Source: Odontesthes bonariensis
Taxonomy: Eukaryota; Chordata; Actinopteri; Atheriniformes; Atherinopsidae
NCBI RefSeq assembly: GCF_027942865.1
Contig: NC_134510.1
Location: forward strand, 5,800,001 to 5,864,000
Direction: 5' to 3'
Length of the DNA stretch: 64,000 nt
Part shown: positions 1-9,971 of the stretch, one piece after another
How positions within the stretch are numbered: position 1 is the first letter of the stretch
Layout of the letters: every line of letters starts with the position of its first letter
Program-made: the position numbers and the translations under genes
Notes under the pieces: generated by a model
What the model was told of the DNA's origin: nothing
The model's database searches: none
The model's input: only the letters and a program-made list of their open reading frames with translations

Positions 1-79
1 AGTTAACCACGAGTTGCAGAGATATTTAGAGACAGAAATGTGCCCAAATTCATTTCAGACCACATGAAATGACACTTAC

Positions 80-191
80 CAATGACAGTGGGTTCCAGAT
101 CCACAAAAACAGCTCTGGGGACATGCTTCCCAGCTCCAGTCTCACTGAAGAAGGTGTTGAAGGAATCATCTCTTCCTCCAATGGTGTTGTC
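80..191 (-). pseudogene. alpha-tubulin exon fragment, cut by a hAT terminus
   Basis: Read on the minus strand, 191 to 80 encodes the conserved N-terminal stretch of alpha-tubulin ([20 protein letters not shown], then [10 protein letters not shown]). It is followed by a consensus splice donor GTAAGT at 79-74, after a phase-1 G, which is where vertebrate alpha-tubulin genes have an intron. The N-terminal part of the exon (from the residues before TIGG) is missing. The reading frame stops exactly where the hAT terminal repeat starts at 192. Two residues differ from the usual sequence (N for K before TIGG, R for G in GGxDD). The intron tail means it comes from a gene, not from a processed mRNA. 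Downstream exons, if present, lie left of position 1. It could be a gene disrupted by the transposon, a pseudogene, or an assembly junction. Confidence 0.85.
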
Positions 192-444
192 CAGGGCTGT
201 AGTGGTCAAATTAGAGGTGGGTAAACTATGAATTTTTTGATCAGACAGACCGTGACGCGACGCAACGCAACGCGACACAGCACAAAGCAACGCAAGGTGT
301 CGCGAATCTGTATGGCTGTCCTGGCCATATTCCATGACGTTATCAGTTAAAGTCATATTAAATCAATGACAGTCAACAAATGTGTTTGTAGTTTGTAGTT
401 TATTAAATTTCAAATTTCAACAGTAAAGAAAAGTATGTGTAGAG

Positions 445-1763
445 CAGGGTTGGGGAGTAACGGATTACATGTAACGGCGTTACGGTAAAAGGATACAAAA
501 TAAAAGTAACTGTAATCCATTACAGTACAAGCAAAAACGATGTACTCAGATTACAGTTACATTCAGTGAGAATGGGGGTTACTTAACAGGATTACAATTT
601 GTGCGAGGTTGCAGTGACAGAAGTACAGAGCGGCAGGTCGGACTGGGGAAAAAAATCGGCCCTGGCAATTTTCCCCGGGACCAGCCCCCCCTCAGTATTA
701 ATTAGTATCTCCAATCTAATTAAATAAAAATAAAAAAACGAGCACAGACCGCTCATACAGTCAATGGCATGTACCCATAGAAAAAATACACACTCACACA
801 CACATCACACAACCTGACTATCGGCTAACAACCATGATCAGTAACCTACACAAACCCAGACACATAATGGCTCGGCGGCCAGCAATCGGATAAACCAATG
901 AAGTGAATCAATCCTGTGAAAGAATGAAAACAAGTGAATGAAACCTGCACTCACCCATTATGAAGTTAACTCTGCCAGCCCCATACTCTTGCCCCTGCTC
1001 AGCCAACTCCTTGACGTCGGGTATGGTTGCTAACGTTACGGCGGCTAGCATTAGCAACGAGGCTGCTAGGCTTGCTAAATCGGTAAGCATTAGGCTACTG
1101 AAGAAAGCTAGTCTTTTTAGCTACGTTATATTATCATCTTTCTTCTAGGCTATAAGTTAACCTTTGTTTACGGCCACTGGCCATAACCTGACGCGCTAGC
1201 TGTCAAATCACCGGAAGTTTTCACCGGAAGTACTGGCGCACACACACAAGCAAGGGTGTGCAAAGAAAAATAAAATGTGATGTAAAAGTCTTACTTTGCT
1301 TATTTATTACTAAAGTAGAGCACTTCATTGTCATTGCACATGTATTCATGAAATGCAGTTTGGCATCTTATCAAGTGTAACGCGTGCAGATGTATAGCAT
1401 GCAGTATTTAGAGATAAAATGCAGTTATTTACAGCTAGTGTAAGGAAAGATGGTTAATAGATATGTGCAGAATAGATCAATTACCTAGAGAAATGCATGT
1501 ATGTGCAGAGAATGTATAATGTAGTTATGGCAGTACAATGAAAAGAAAAATATCATGGTATAAATAAATGTGATAAATACAGATGGAATCATACAGATAA
1601 TATACAGATTATCCTATACCATAAATAGGTAAAAGTAATCCAAAAGTAATTAGTTACATTACTTTTTTTAAGTAATCCAAAAAGTTACACTACAATTACA
1701 TTTTAAACAAGGTAACTTGTAACTGTAACGGATTACATTTTTAAAGTAACTTCCCCAACACTG
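445..1763. mobile_element. nested hAT element with perfect 8-bp target duplication
   Basis: The ends are CAGGGTTGGGGAGTAAC at 445 and the imperfect complement closing in CCCCAACACTG at 1763. The flanking octamers GTGTAGAG at 437-444 and 1764-1771 are identical, which is the hAT signature. TAACGGATTACA and AAGTAATCC motifs repeat near both ends. No transposase is recognisable inside, so it is a non-autonomous element of about 1.3 kb. Its right part (from about 1255) is also present in the second copy at 16581 onward. Confidence 0.88.
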
Positions 1764-3652
1764 GTGTAGAGTAAGAACTATCTACAGTAGATATGGTGTG
1801 TGTGTGTGTGTGTGTGACTTTAGTTGCGGCCCATTCATTTGAGAGACACATTCCTGTTTCTTTAAACACTTTTTTGCAGATTTTGCATCCAAGATATTCA
1901 CCATTGACAATAAGCCAAGGGTTATCTTTTTTAAACCGTATGTGTTGTTTTTCTGTCCAGATACTGGGATGGCATCTGCTCTCTCTTTCTCCTCTCACTG
2001 TGTCTTCAGTCTCAGATTCTGCATCTCCCTCTACTTCACTCTCCACTCTCCATCTCTCCTGTCCCTGTTTCTTCTCTTACTCCTCTCGCACTACCTGTTT
2101 CTTCATCTCCTATTTCATCTTTCTCTGTTTCCTCATTCTCTGTTGGTCCTCTTTCATTTCCTCCTCTTTCCTCTTCTATCTCTATCTGATCTCCTGGTGT
2201 TTCTCCTCTCCCTGTGATCTCTGCCTCATTGCCTGTACCATCACTGCCTGAAAAAAGTAGAATTTTAGGCTGCGGCTACACGAAAACGTTTTTCACTGTA
2301 AACGATACTTTTTCTTATCGTTTCGCTGTCGCGGCCACACGGAGCCGGCGTTCCCACTACCCCAAAACAATAGTTTTTGAGAACGGGTTCCAGAGTGGGA
2401 AAGTTTGAAAACGGCCTCGTTTCGTTTCCATTGTTACAGCAAAACGTTTTTGCGTCAGTGAAACGTTGACGCTGTGAGCCAATTTTAACACTTCTCTATT
2501 GTCTCACAGCGTGGCGTGACACAGTGGCGTGTGTACTGCATCGTTTCATCGTTTTCATCCGTTTTCGTCTGGACCTGAGTCTTTACAGCAGCGCGTTGCC
2601 GTGTGGTCGCAAGAATTTTCGTACCCGTTTTCAAAAAAAACCTCGTTTCGTTTTCGTGTAGCCGTAGCCTAAGAGTTGTGGGGCTGAGAACACCAGTTAA
2701 GCAGCCTGCCAATTACACTGACAACATAAGTTAAAGGATCACTCATGTAGGCTATAACTACCTATGTCAGCATAAATAGCCTATACAGCATGTTTTTTTG
2801 TTATATTGTTTTATATTTAGAAAATATAAGATTGCTATTTTTGTTTTACACGTGCCAATTCAATGGCTGTTTAAAAAAAAATCATATATAAGCCATCATA
2901 TAAATCGTATTTTTGCGGTATTTAGAATGACAATTGACCTTTTATTTGATTTGCTATTCTCATTTCACCTTGAAGCACGAGAACGTCTCGTGCTGTAAAA
3001 TTATTGCTGTAAAATTACACTGGTGGCATTGCTAGCTTTCGTGATGTAGAATGACTAGCGGTGACGAGTGCAATACAAGGATAGCATGACTACGCATTAG
3101 CTAATCTGAAAGCTCGTTCTGTCATTGCCATAATTCGTCAAGTCAAACTTATTTATAAAGCACATTTAACGACTCATGTAAATTGATCTCTGTCAGTCTT
3201 ACTTTGTACTTGAGGCCTTTTGCTGGCATCTGCGGAAGTGGAAGCACTGGATGGTCTCTTCAAATATCTCCTAATATCCATGATGATTAACTTTGAACAG
3301 GTAGGCAGGCAGGCAACTACACAACGTGTATGTGTTTACATATTCCCTGGATCCTGATTGGTGTCGCCGCCGCAGCCGAAAGGCACTGATTGGAAGGTCA
3401 CATACCCGAATACAGAGCAGATGAAAATGATTCCTACTAAAGCGTTAAGTATGTTCAACAATATTTTTTAAATGACACCAAATTTATTTTGGATTATTCC
3501 AACGGCAGATCACAAGGCGCAGGGAACTTTGACGTGCATAATTGCCATTAAGAGCTGCGTAAACGCTATTTAGAGGTGGGTAAACGCTATTTCCTAAATT
3601 CCAGAGGTGCGTAAACGGCGTTTACGTGCGTTTACCCTCCACTACAGCCCTG
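1255..3652. repeat. 2.4-kb direct repeat, copy 1
   Basis: From GGTGTGCAAAG at 1255 to the hAT end at 3652 this segment is nearly identical to 16581-19013. Only scattered differences are seen: a few substitutions, a 3-bp gap at about 2039, one fewer AGTAATCCAA unit, and one fewer 22-bp AGAGGTGGGTAAACG unit near 3570. The segment joins the right part of the nested hAT to the right part of the outer hAT. Confidence 0.92.
1814..3281 (-). pseudogene. hAT transposase, first two exons (copy 1)
   Basis: Exon 1 (3281-3203) starts MDIRRYLKRPSSAS, a typical opening of hAT transposases, and ends at donor GTAAGA in phase 1. Exon 2 (2247-1814) follows acceptor TTTTTTCAG; the phases join correctly. It encodes an acidic, Glu/Thr-rich stretch and then a zinc-binding segment with WTEKQHIRFKKDNPWL and CKICKKVFKETGMC, as in ZNF862/TTF-like hAT proteins. 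The frame then runs into a (GT)n tract at about 1795-1813, and no catalytic exons follow. A 3-bp in-frame deletion separates this copy from copy 2. The product, if any, would be a DNA-binding N-terminus only. Confidence 0.7.
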
Positions 3653-3675
3653 ACTGCAGCTGCTCCTCTGTCCTG

Positions 3676-5769
3676 TCAGGATGCTGTGGAGAGGATGTTC
3701 CTCCTCATCCGTTTCTCCACCACAGCACCGAGAGGGTCCAGCCTTCTGCCTACAACAGAACCAGCCTTTTTCACCAGTTTGTCAAGGCGCCTACAGTTTT
3801 TGTCTGTAGTGCAACTCCCCCAGCAGACAGCAGCATAGAACAGTGCACTCTCAATGATAGTGTGATAAAACATGCAGATCATATCACTGCAGACATTGAA
3901 GGACCTGAGCCGTCTCAGGAAAAAGAGACGGCTCTGGCCCCTCCTGTACACTATGTTGGCAGACCACTCCAGTTTATTATCCAGCACCACCCCCAGGTAT
4001 TTGCAGGTCTGAACAGTCTCTATCTCCTCTCCATCAATGCAGACTGACTGGTATGGGGTTTTAGATCTCCTGAAGTCCACCACCAGCTCTTTGGTTTTGG
4101 TGGTGTTCAGGAGCAAACAGTTCTTTTTGGTCCAGTCAGTAAAGGCCTCCACAAGGTCCCTGTACTCCTTCTCCTGTCCACCGCGCACACATGCCACAAC
4201 AGCCGTATCATCAGAATACTTCTGAATGTGGCAGGACTCTGATTTGTACTTGAAGTCTGATGTGTACAGGGTGAAAAGAAAAGGAGCCAAAACAGTACCC
4301 TGTGGAGCCCCAGTACTGCATTCCAGTGTTCCAGAAACACATTTCCCCATCCTGACATACTGTGGTCTGGCAGACAAATAGTCTATAATCCATGATGTCA
4401 GGGAGGGGGCCACACCCATACCGAGCAGCTTGTCTTTCAGTAAGGGAGGCCGTATGGTGTTGAAGGCACTGGAGAAGTCAAAGAACATGACTCTCACATA
4501 TGAACCAGGCACATCCAGATAAGCATATGCCCGATGCAACATGTACAGAATCGCGTCTTCCACTCCTATGTGTTTCTGGTAGGCAAACTGGAGGGGATCA
4601 AGAGCCTCAGCAACCTGCAATCTCATGCGATGAACAAGAAGTCTCTCCAAGGTCTTCATGATATGAGATGTCAGAGCCACCGGTCTGTAGTCATTCAGCT
4701 CCACCGGTTGCCCTAATTCGGGCACCGGTATGAGACAAGAAGTTTTCCACAGTACTGGGACTTTTTCCATCTGAATGCTCATATTGAAGAGCCTCTGAAG
4801 AGGGACTGCTAGTTGACCAGCACAGTCCCTCAGAAGCCTTGGACAGACTCCATCTGGGCCTGAAGCCCTCCCTGGCTTAAGTCTCCTGAGCTCAGCTCCA
4901 ACCTCCTCTATATTTAGACACAGAGGTTGTCGCGGAGGGATGGCGACTGGAGTGATGTTGCTATCAACCATAGAGATGGGGGTGGGGGTGCAGCTGGACA
5001 GAGGAGGGCTAGTGGTGGGTGTTGCTGCAGAGGTGGAGGAGCAGCTGGACCAAGGAGGCCAGGCGGTGGGAGCAGCCACAGATGTGGAGATGCAGCTGGG
5101 CTCTGGATGCCTGGTGGTGGAAGCTGCTGCAGAGGTGGATGTGTGGCTGTGTTCAGAAGGCCTGGCAGTGGAAGCTGCCGCATAGGTGGATGTGCAGCTG
5201 GGCTCTGGATGCCTGGTGGTGGAAGCTGCCGCAGAGGTGGAGGTGCAGCTGGGCTGATGAGGCCAGGCGGTGGGAGCTGCCGCACAGATGGAGGTGCAGC
5301 TGGGCTCAGAAGACCAGGCGGTGGAAGTTGCTGCAGAGGTGGAGGTACAGTTGGACAGAAGAAGCTTGTTGGTGACAGCAGAGGTAGAGGTGCAGTCAGG
5401 CGGAGGCGGAGGAGGAGGCTTGGCGATGCAGGTTGCCATTGAGGTGGAAGTACAGCAGGGCAGTGGAAGCAGTATAGAGGAAGCAGCTGTAGTGGTGGGG
5501 GTGAAGGGAGCAGCAGCAGAGGTGGGAAAAGCCACACTGTCAAACCTGTTGTAATAATGGTTGAAAGTATTGGCTCTGTCCACATCACCTTCTACAGACT
5601 GAGAGTTCTTCAGTCTGTATCCAGTGATGGTCCTCATGCCCCTCCACACCTCCTTGGTGTTATTGTTCTCCAGCTGTCTCTCCACCTTTTTCTTGTACTC
5701 ACACCTTAGCCCGACGTAATGTCTTTTTAAGCTCCTGTTGTACACTCCTCTGCCTTTCTCTATCCCCAT
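3676..5769 (-). pseudogene. LINE reverse transcriptase ORF
   Basis: This 697-codon frame encodes a linker, a repetitive Ser/Thr/Ala/Pro stretch (about residues 85-265) and a full RT core. Recognisable blocks are RLKPGRASGPDGV, NDYRPVALTS, MFFDFSSAFNTIRP, APQGTVLAPFLFTL and the catalytic YSDDTAVV (about 4203-4218). After these comes KYLGVVLDNKLEW, and the C-terminal HxxH-like tail is cut short. The frame closes at a TGA at 3676-3678, just 24 bases before the hAT boundary. Related fish elements continue about 60 residues further, so the 3' part is missing or frameshifted. The upstream endonuclease lies in another frame, overlapping by about 70 bases. Confidence 0.85.
4990..5450 (-). repeat. 51-bp coding minisatellite inside the LINE ORF
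   Basis: The minus strand encodes about seven to nine tandem degenerate copies of a 17-residue unit of the form CTSTSAAASTTRHPEPS. Each unit is 51 bp, so length changes keep the frame. Shifted reading frames of the same block give proline-rich or glycine-rich open frames on either strand; these are shadows. Unit copies differ by several substitutions, and the last ones shorten. Confidence 0.8.
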
Positions 5770-6928
5770 TCTGGAACGCCCTCTTTTTCTGGTTCAGGAG
5801 GTCTTTGATGTCACTGGTGATCCATGGTTTGTTATATGGATAGCACCTTAAAGTCCTGACTGGAATCACAGTGTCCCTACAGAAGTTAATGTAGTATGTG
5901 ATGGTGCTGACCCTCCTGTCCATGTCAATGTCCATTTCATCTTCCTCCAGCAGTACAGCCCAGTCTGTAACATAGAAGCAGTCTCTCAATGCATCACTCG
6001 CCTCTGGTGACCACTTCCTGAAAGATCTGGTAGTAACAGGAAGTCTTTGTACACATGGTCTGTATGTGGGTTGTAGATAGACCATGCTGTGATCAGATCT
6101 ACCCAGTGGTGGAAGAGACACTGCCCTGTAAGCCTCCTTCACGTTAGCATAGAACAGATCTAATGTCTTTTCTCCACGTGTTGGACAGTCCACATACTGT
6201 ACAAAGCCAGTCAGGCAGGAAGATAGAGAGACGTGGTTGAAATCCCCTGTGATTGCAATGAATGCCTCAGGATGCTGGGTCTGTATCCTAGCAACGGCGT
6301 CATGGATGACGTCACACGCCGTTGTGCCGCACTCGGTGGAATGTAAACAACGATGACGACTGTGTATGGGAACTCTCTGGGCGCATAGAATACACGGAAA
6401 CCAACTGACAGCAGTTCGATGTCTGGACAACAAACCCTCTCCTTAACGGTCACATTGCGGGGGTTTACCCATCTTTGATTAAAGAACAGTATAACACCCC
6501 CGCTTACCGCCGCTCGTACTCAGGTCTCGATCCGCTCGTACGGCTGTGAAGCCGGGTATGTCCACACATGAGTCTGGTGTGTTGTCGTTCAGCCAGGGCT
6601 CAGACAGACAGATCAAACTGCTCTCTTTATACAGCCGTTGGTTCCGCACAAGCGCCTCTAACTCATCACACTTATTTGGTAGCGAGTTAGCGTTTCCCAT
6701 AATCACCGAGGGCAGAAAAGGTTTGTACCTCCACCTCCTGTTGTGCCTCTTTGCCTTTAGTTTCGCTCCAGCTCTGCATCCACGGTACAGCTTTTTAAGC
6801 TCGGTCGGAATTGGATGTTTAATTCCGCGTCCAATCCTTGACAGTGCCAACAGTTCTTCTCTTGTGTACACTGCTTTAGTAGTAGTGCACATTGTCAAAA
6901 AATTAATTAAAACAAAAAAGCAGATCAA
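5699..6928 (-). pseudogene. LINE APE endonuclease, frameshifted
   Basis: The N-terminal part (6928-6479) has SVIMGNANSLPNKCDEL and ICLSEPWLND, the first two APE motifs. The C-terminal part (6433-5699) has ITGDFNH and GRSDHSMV, the catalytic Asp/Asn and Asp/His motifs. Between them the frame shifts near 6450-6480, so no single chain covers the domain. A basic N-terminal segment (RRWRYKPFLP) precedes the domain. The C-terminal part runs into the RT frame. Confidence 0.75.
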
Positions 6929-6979
6929 TAAAAACTAACTAAAAATGTTTAGATAGAAACAAAAAATGAAAAATGACAA

Positions 6980-8270
6980 ATAATCATATAAACGATGAGA
7001 AAAATTGAGAGCTACACAGACTTGCTGCCGATAAGGTCGGCGCATAGCAACCGAAAATATAAATATGAACATGATGTACAAACGGTGCATTTTAATTTTA
7101 CTATACTTGCCAATCTTTACATCTGGGATCTGGCAGAGTGGCAATGAAGAAGATTGGCTCAGTTTCAACATTAGCAAAGCGCTTCTCCACAGCCTCCAGG
7201 AGAGTCTCTTCATGATCTTGATCCCCTGGTCATCGTCCTCCCGAGACAGAACACGTCTGAGGGCGAATGAATGAATGAATGGTTTCTTTCAAACAATATC
7301 AATAAATGTTACAAAACAAAATAATTAAAATACAAATGACCTGTCATGGCAGGGATCACATCAGCTGCAGTCTCCCTGCTCACCTCTTCAAAGGGGGCCA
7401 GCACATCAGCCGTGTTCTTCATCAGCTCCCACTGGTTGGCTGGCAGTGTTGCTGGCTCAGCTGCAAAGACACTTAGAGCCCGTTTTTCTTCCAGTATGCT
7501 CTGCAGCATGTAGAGGCTGCTGTTCCACCTCATCTGCACAGAAGAGAACAAGATTCACTTTATTGTGTAAATTGTCAAAGCCAGGTGCAGTGCAAGTAAA
7601 TTATTAGTGGCCTACTAAATAAAGTGCATGGAAATAAATCAAATAATGTTATGAGAGAAATCTCACCAGCACATCTTGTTGTAGGGGCTTGATATCCATA
7701 TTCAGGTCCATCTGGATATCTTCAAGGCGAGAGTAGTTCCAGCGGGGAGTGCATGGAATGGCCTACAATCCTCCTCGCATTGGCCAGGATGTCTGTCACA
7801 CTCCGCTGGGACAGCAGGCCCTCCTGAATGCGCGACACAGCCCAAACTCCGCACTCCCATATCCCCCATGCCTTTCTTCATATTTGCATTTGTCGCGTAA
7901 AATTACGTGGACCCGTTGCTTGTCGATTCCCCAGATGTTTAGCATCTTTTCTATCGCCTGTCGGATGCGCTCTGCTGTGTGGGATCCACGAGATTCCTGA
8001 GCATGCAAGGTCGCGCGACGTAAAACTAAACTGGAGTCGATCCAATGTGTGGTTTGAGGCTCACGAGTGACATCGGAGCCACAGACGAACTCCAGATGTG
8101 TGTGGTAAACGAAACATGGGGCACGTCTGATAACAGGATGTAGTTTGTCACCAACCTTCTTCTGAAGCGCTGGCGGAGCTTTCTCGGTGAAATAGTGGCG
8201 AGAGGACAAGTCAAACCGGGGTTCTAAGTATTCAATAAGCATAAGAAATCCAATATAGGCAATTAACAAC
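6980..8270 (-). pseudogene. ZBED-type hAT transposase remnant
   Basis: Minus-strand pieces in the correct order match a ZBED-like hAT transposase. 8269-7796 has LIEYLEPRFDLSSRHY and then TDILANARRIVGH-like residues. 7551-7340 has MRWNSSLYMLQSILEEKRAL and NTADVLAPFEEVSRET. 7260-7100 has EAVEKRFANVETEPI and IATLPDPRCK. The blocks QQDVL and MRWNS are separated by about 130 bp that begin GTGAGATTTC and end CTGTGCAG, like an intron. A one-base deletion near 7205 breaks the last block, and the C-terminal dimerisation region is missing. It could be an old transposon or a dead host gene derived from one. Confidence 0.7.
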
Positions 8271-8745
8271 CTGCCGGTAGTTTGGCATCTTGTTGTGAGA
8301 ATTTATTCACATTCTATCACTTTTGTCATCATGACAGCATTTTAACAAATCTATAACCTACTGTAGTTGTGAAATTTATGATTGTCAATCTATTATATTA
8401 TATCTTAGTTTACCTAATCAGTTGACTATAATCCGTTTTACTATCAAAACATGCTAGCTAGGTAGGTATCTAAAACAGGACAAAATACGATTCTTGTACA
8501 GCTGTATTGGAAAACTGAATTATGTTTCAAATATTTTTATTGTGAAGCAAACAGTGTATCAGCAGTACATCTATCCTTGATTTATACAATGCTTTGTTAA
8601 TTTGTGACCTGAATAACAAAGGTTTACAAGTGAAAAACAATAGATGGGAGAAAAAAAAATCGAAAGATATACAAAATAATAGATGAATAAAATTAAATAA
8701 AGAAATGGAAAACTGAATGAATTGATATTTGTTTATTTTGTAAAG
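8271..8745. other. AT-rich spacer, nothing recognised
   Basis: This is AT-rich sequence with short open frames of low complexity only. No TIR, splice-bounded exon or RNA gene is visible. Confidence 0.5.
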
Positions 8746-8751
8746 GTCAAA

Positions 8752-8846
8752 CATGGAGAAGAAGAGCCACAAGTGCAGTGTGTGCAACAGGACTTTCACT
8801 TAGAAGTCTAACCTGACTATAGGCACAAGAAGCTTCATGCTCCAAA
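8752..8846 (+). pseudogene. decayed C2H2 zinc finger
   Basis: The translation gives HKCSVCNRTFT, a stop, KSNLT and then, after a one-base shift, RHKKLHA. Together this is exactly the C-x2-C-x3-F-x5-L-x2-H-x3-H spacing of a classical zinc finger. The stop (TAG in place of AAG) and the frameshift show it is a relic. Only one finger is seen. The source could be a KRAB-less fish zinc-finger gene or a transposon-carried finger. Confidence 0.6.
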
Positions 8847-8847
8847 G

Positions 8848-8990
8848 CAGTGTTTCCCAACCCTGGTCCTCAAGGCACACTGCCCTGCATGTTTCCCATG
8901 TTTCCCTGCTCCAGCACACCTGATTCAAATAATTGGGTTTAGGTCTTAAAGCTCTCCCGAAGGCTGAGGACATACCCGTGGTGTTAACGT
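8848..8990 (+). mobile_element. hAT-like MITE fragment
   Basis: The segment starts CAGTGTTTCCCAACCCTGG, the terminal sequence of a very common fish hAT MITE family. It runs through ACACCTGATTCAAATAA to about 8990. The opposite terminus was not found, so it is probably truncated. Confidence 0.5.
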
Positions 8991-9080
8991 AAGTGTAAAA
9001 TGAATCCACATATTCATTTCATGAAATAGAAGCATCACACTACAAGATGAGCCCTAATTCTATGTTAATATATGTTACAG

Positions 9081-9906
9081 CTTCAGTGATTGAGTCCATC
9101 ATTGCTGAGTTCAAGGGACCAGCGGGCCTTGATATCGATGGCATCCACCTGTTCAAGTCAACAGAGGCACTTGATGCTCACTGGGCAACTGCAAGCAAGC
9201 ATCTTAGTTGTATGCAGGTGGGCTAATGTCTTTGTAGTCACATAATCATGTGTCATTGTAAAACCATCTAAACTAATATGGCAACATTTCAACGGACTCC
9301 AGAATAAACAAGAAAGTTGTTGTGTGTTTTACAGGATCCCCCTGGCATACAGCTGTACGTCACTGTGAAGGTGGTTGTGCTGCACGGTGTTCAGCTGAAC
9401 AAGGACAGGTGCCGGAGAGGCAGTAACTCCTTGGAGGGGTTGCACGCACAATGCCATTCCTTCTCAGAGATGTGGTATCATGCCCTTCCAGGTAAGTAAT
9501 AAACACAATACTTCAAAAGAGCAACATTTCTATCAGTAATGCTTTTTATTTTATAGCTTTAATAACTTGTGTGTGCTAAGCATATGCAATAATACATAAA
9601 TTGGTCTTGTGTTTCCGGTATATCTGGTTGCGTTTGCTGTGCAGTGGAACGATCGGATGGAGTCACTTCGAGTCGGTGGTGGTCAGGGTCGGCAGACATC
9701 ATGCATGGATGTACGGCAGATCCAGCGCATGAATCAGCAGGCTGAGGCGCTTTTCGGCAGAGATCATGTCCTGGAGCCAAACTTCGCCGCTCCTGTGCCC
9801 TACCCTGATCGATACAGGGACCCAGAAGAGGAGGAGCTCCTTGGTGTGGAATATGCCATGTGCCAGTCAACAAGCTTCACTGCCAGGAATTACTATGCCC
9901 AGAGAG
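9081..9906 (+). CDS. unknown multi-exon gene, 5' exons seen here (RGSNSLEG motif)
   Basis: There are three exon-like blocks in one reading order. Exon A (9081-9217) follows acceptor TATGTTACAG, encodes SVIESIIAEFKGPAGLDIDG and ends at GTGGGC. Exon B (9335-9491) follows TTTTACAG, encodes CRRGSNSLEGLHAQCHSF and ends at GTAAGT. Exon C (about 9603-9906) encodes VYLVAFAVQWNDRM, LFGRDHVLEPNFAAP and LLGVEYAMCQST, and ends at GTAAAG in phase 1. Exon C has no clear AG acceptor, a sign of decay. Similar RGSNSLEG-containing proteins occur in many copies in fish genomes from memory; their function is unknown to me and may be transposon-related. No start codon is visible upstream. The gene continues at 14681. 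Confidence 0.55.
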
Positions 9907-9971
9907 GTAAAGTATTTAATTGCACGCTTAAACAATAAACATACATATGAAGCAAGAATATCCCTTTATTT

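Larger units (their letters stand above)
192..3652 (-). mobile_element. hAT DNA transposon, composite (outer element)
   Basis: The left end at 192 is CAGGGCTGTAGTGG and the right end at 3652 is its exact complement, a 14-bp terminal inverted repeat of hAT type. Copies of a GAGGTGGGTAAAC/GTAAACG motif sit just inside both ends, like the subterminal binding sites of hAT transposases. Two transposase exons read leftward from the right end. A second hAT is inserted at 445-1763. The 8 bases outside the two ends (GTGTTGTC and ACTGCAGC) do not match, and the flanks are a tubulin exon on one side and a LINE on the other. The two ends may therefore not come from one insertion. Middle and C-terminal transposase exons are absent, so the copy is not autonomous. 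Confidence 0.75.
3653..6960 (-). mobile_element. non-LTR retrotransposon (LINE) with APE endonuclease and RT
   Basis: One LINE reads leftward from about 6930 to 3653. It contains an APE endonuclease in two frames (6928-6479 and 6433-5699) and then a reverse transcriptase (5769-3676). Its right limit is taken as the 5' end of the reading frame. Its 3' end is lost where the hAT terminus begins at 3652. The RT type (NDYRPVALTS, APQGTVLAPF, YSDD) is that of the jockey/CR1 supergroup common in fish; the exact clade is not resolved here. Frameshifts make it inactive. Confidence 0.85.

Noticed and set aside
1793..2251. 152-codon plus-strand frame over the hAT exon (and its copy at 17130)
   Set aside because: It is the antisense shadow of the transposase exon, which has matching splice phases on the minus strand.
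4914..5588. Long Pro/Leu-rich (minus) and Gly-rich (plus) open frames
   Set aside because: They are shifted-frame shadows of the 51-bp coding minisatellite within the LINE ORF.
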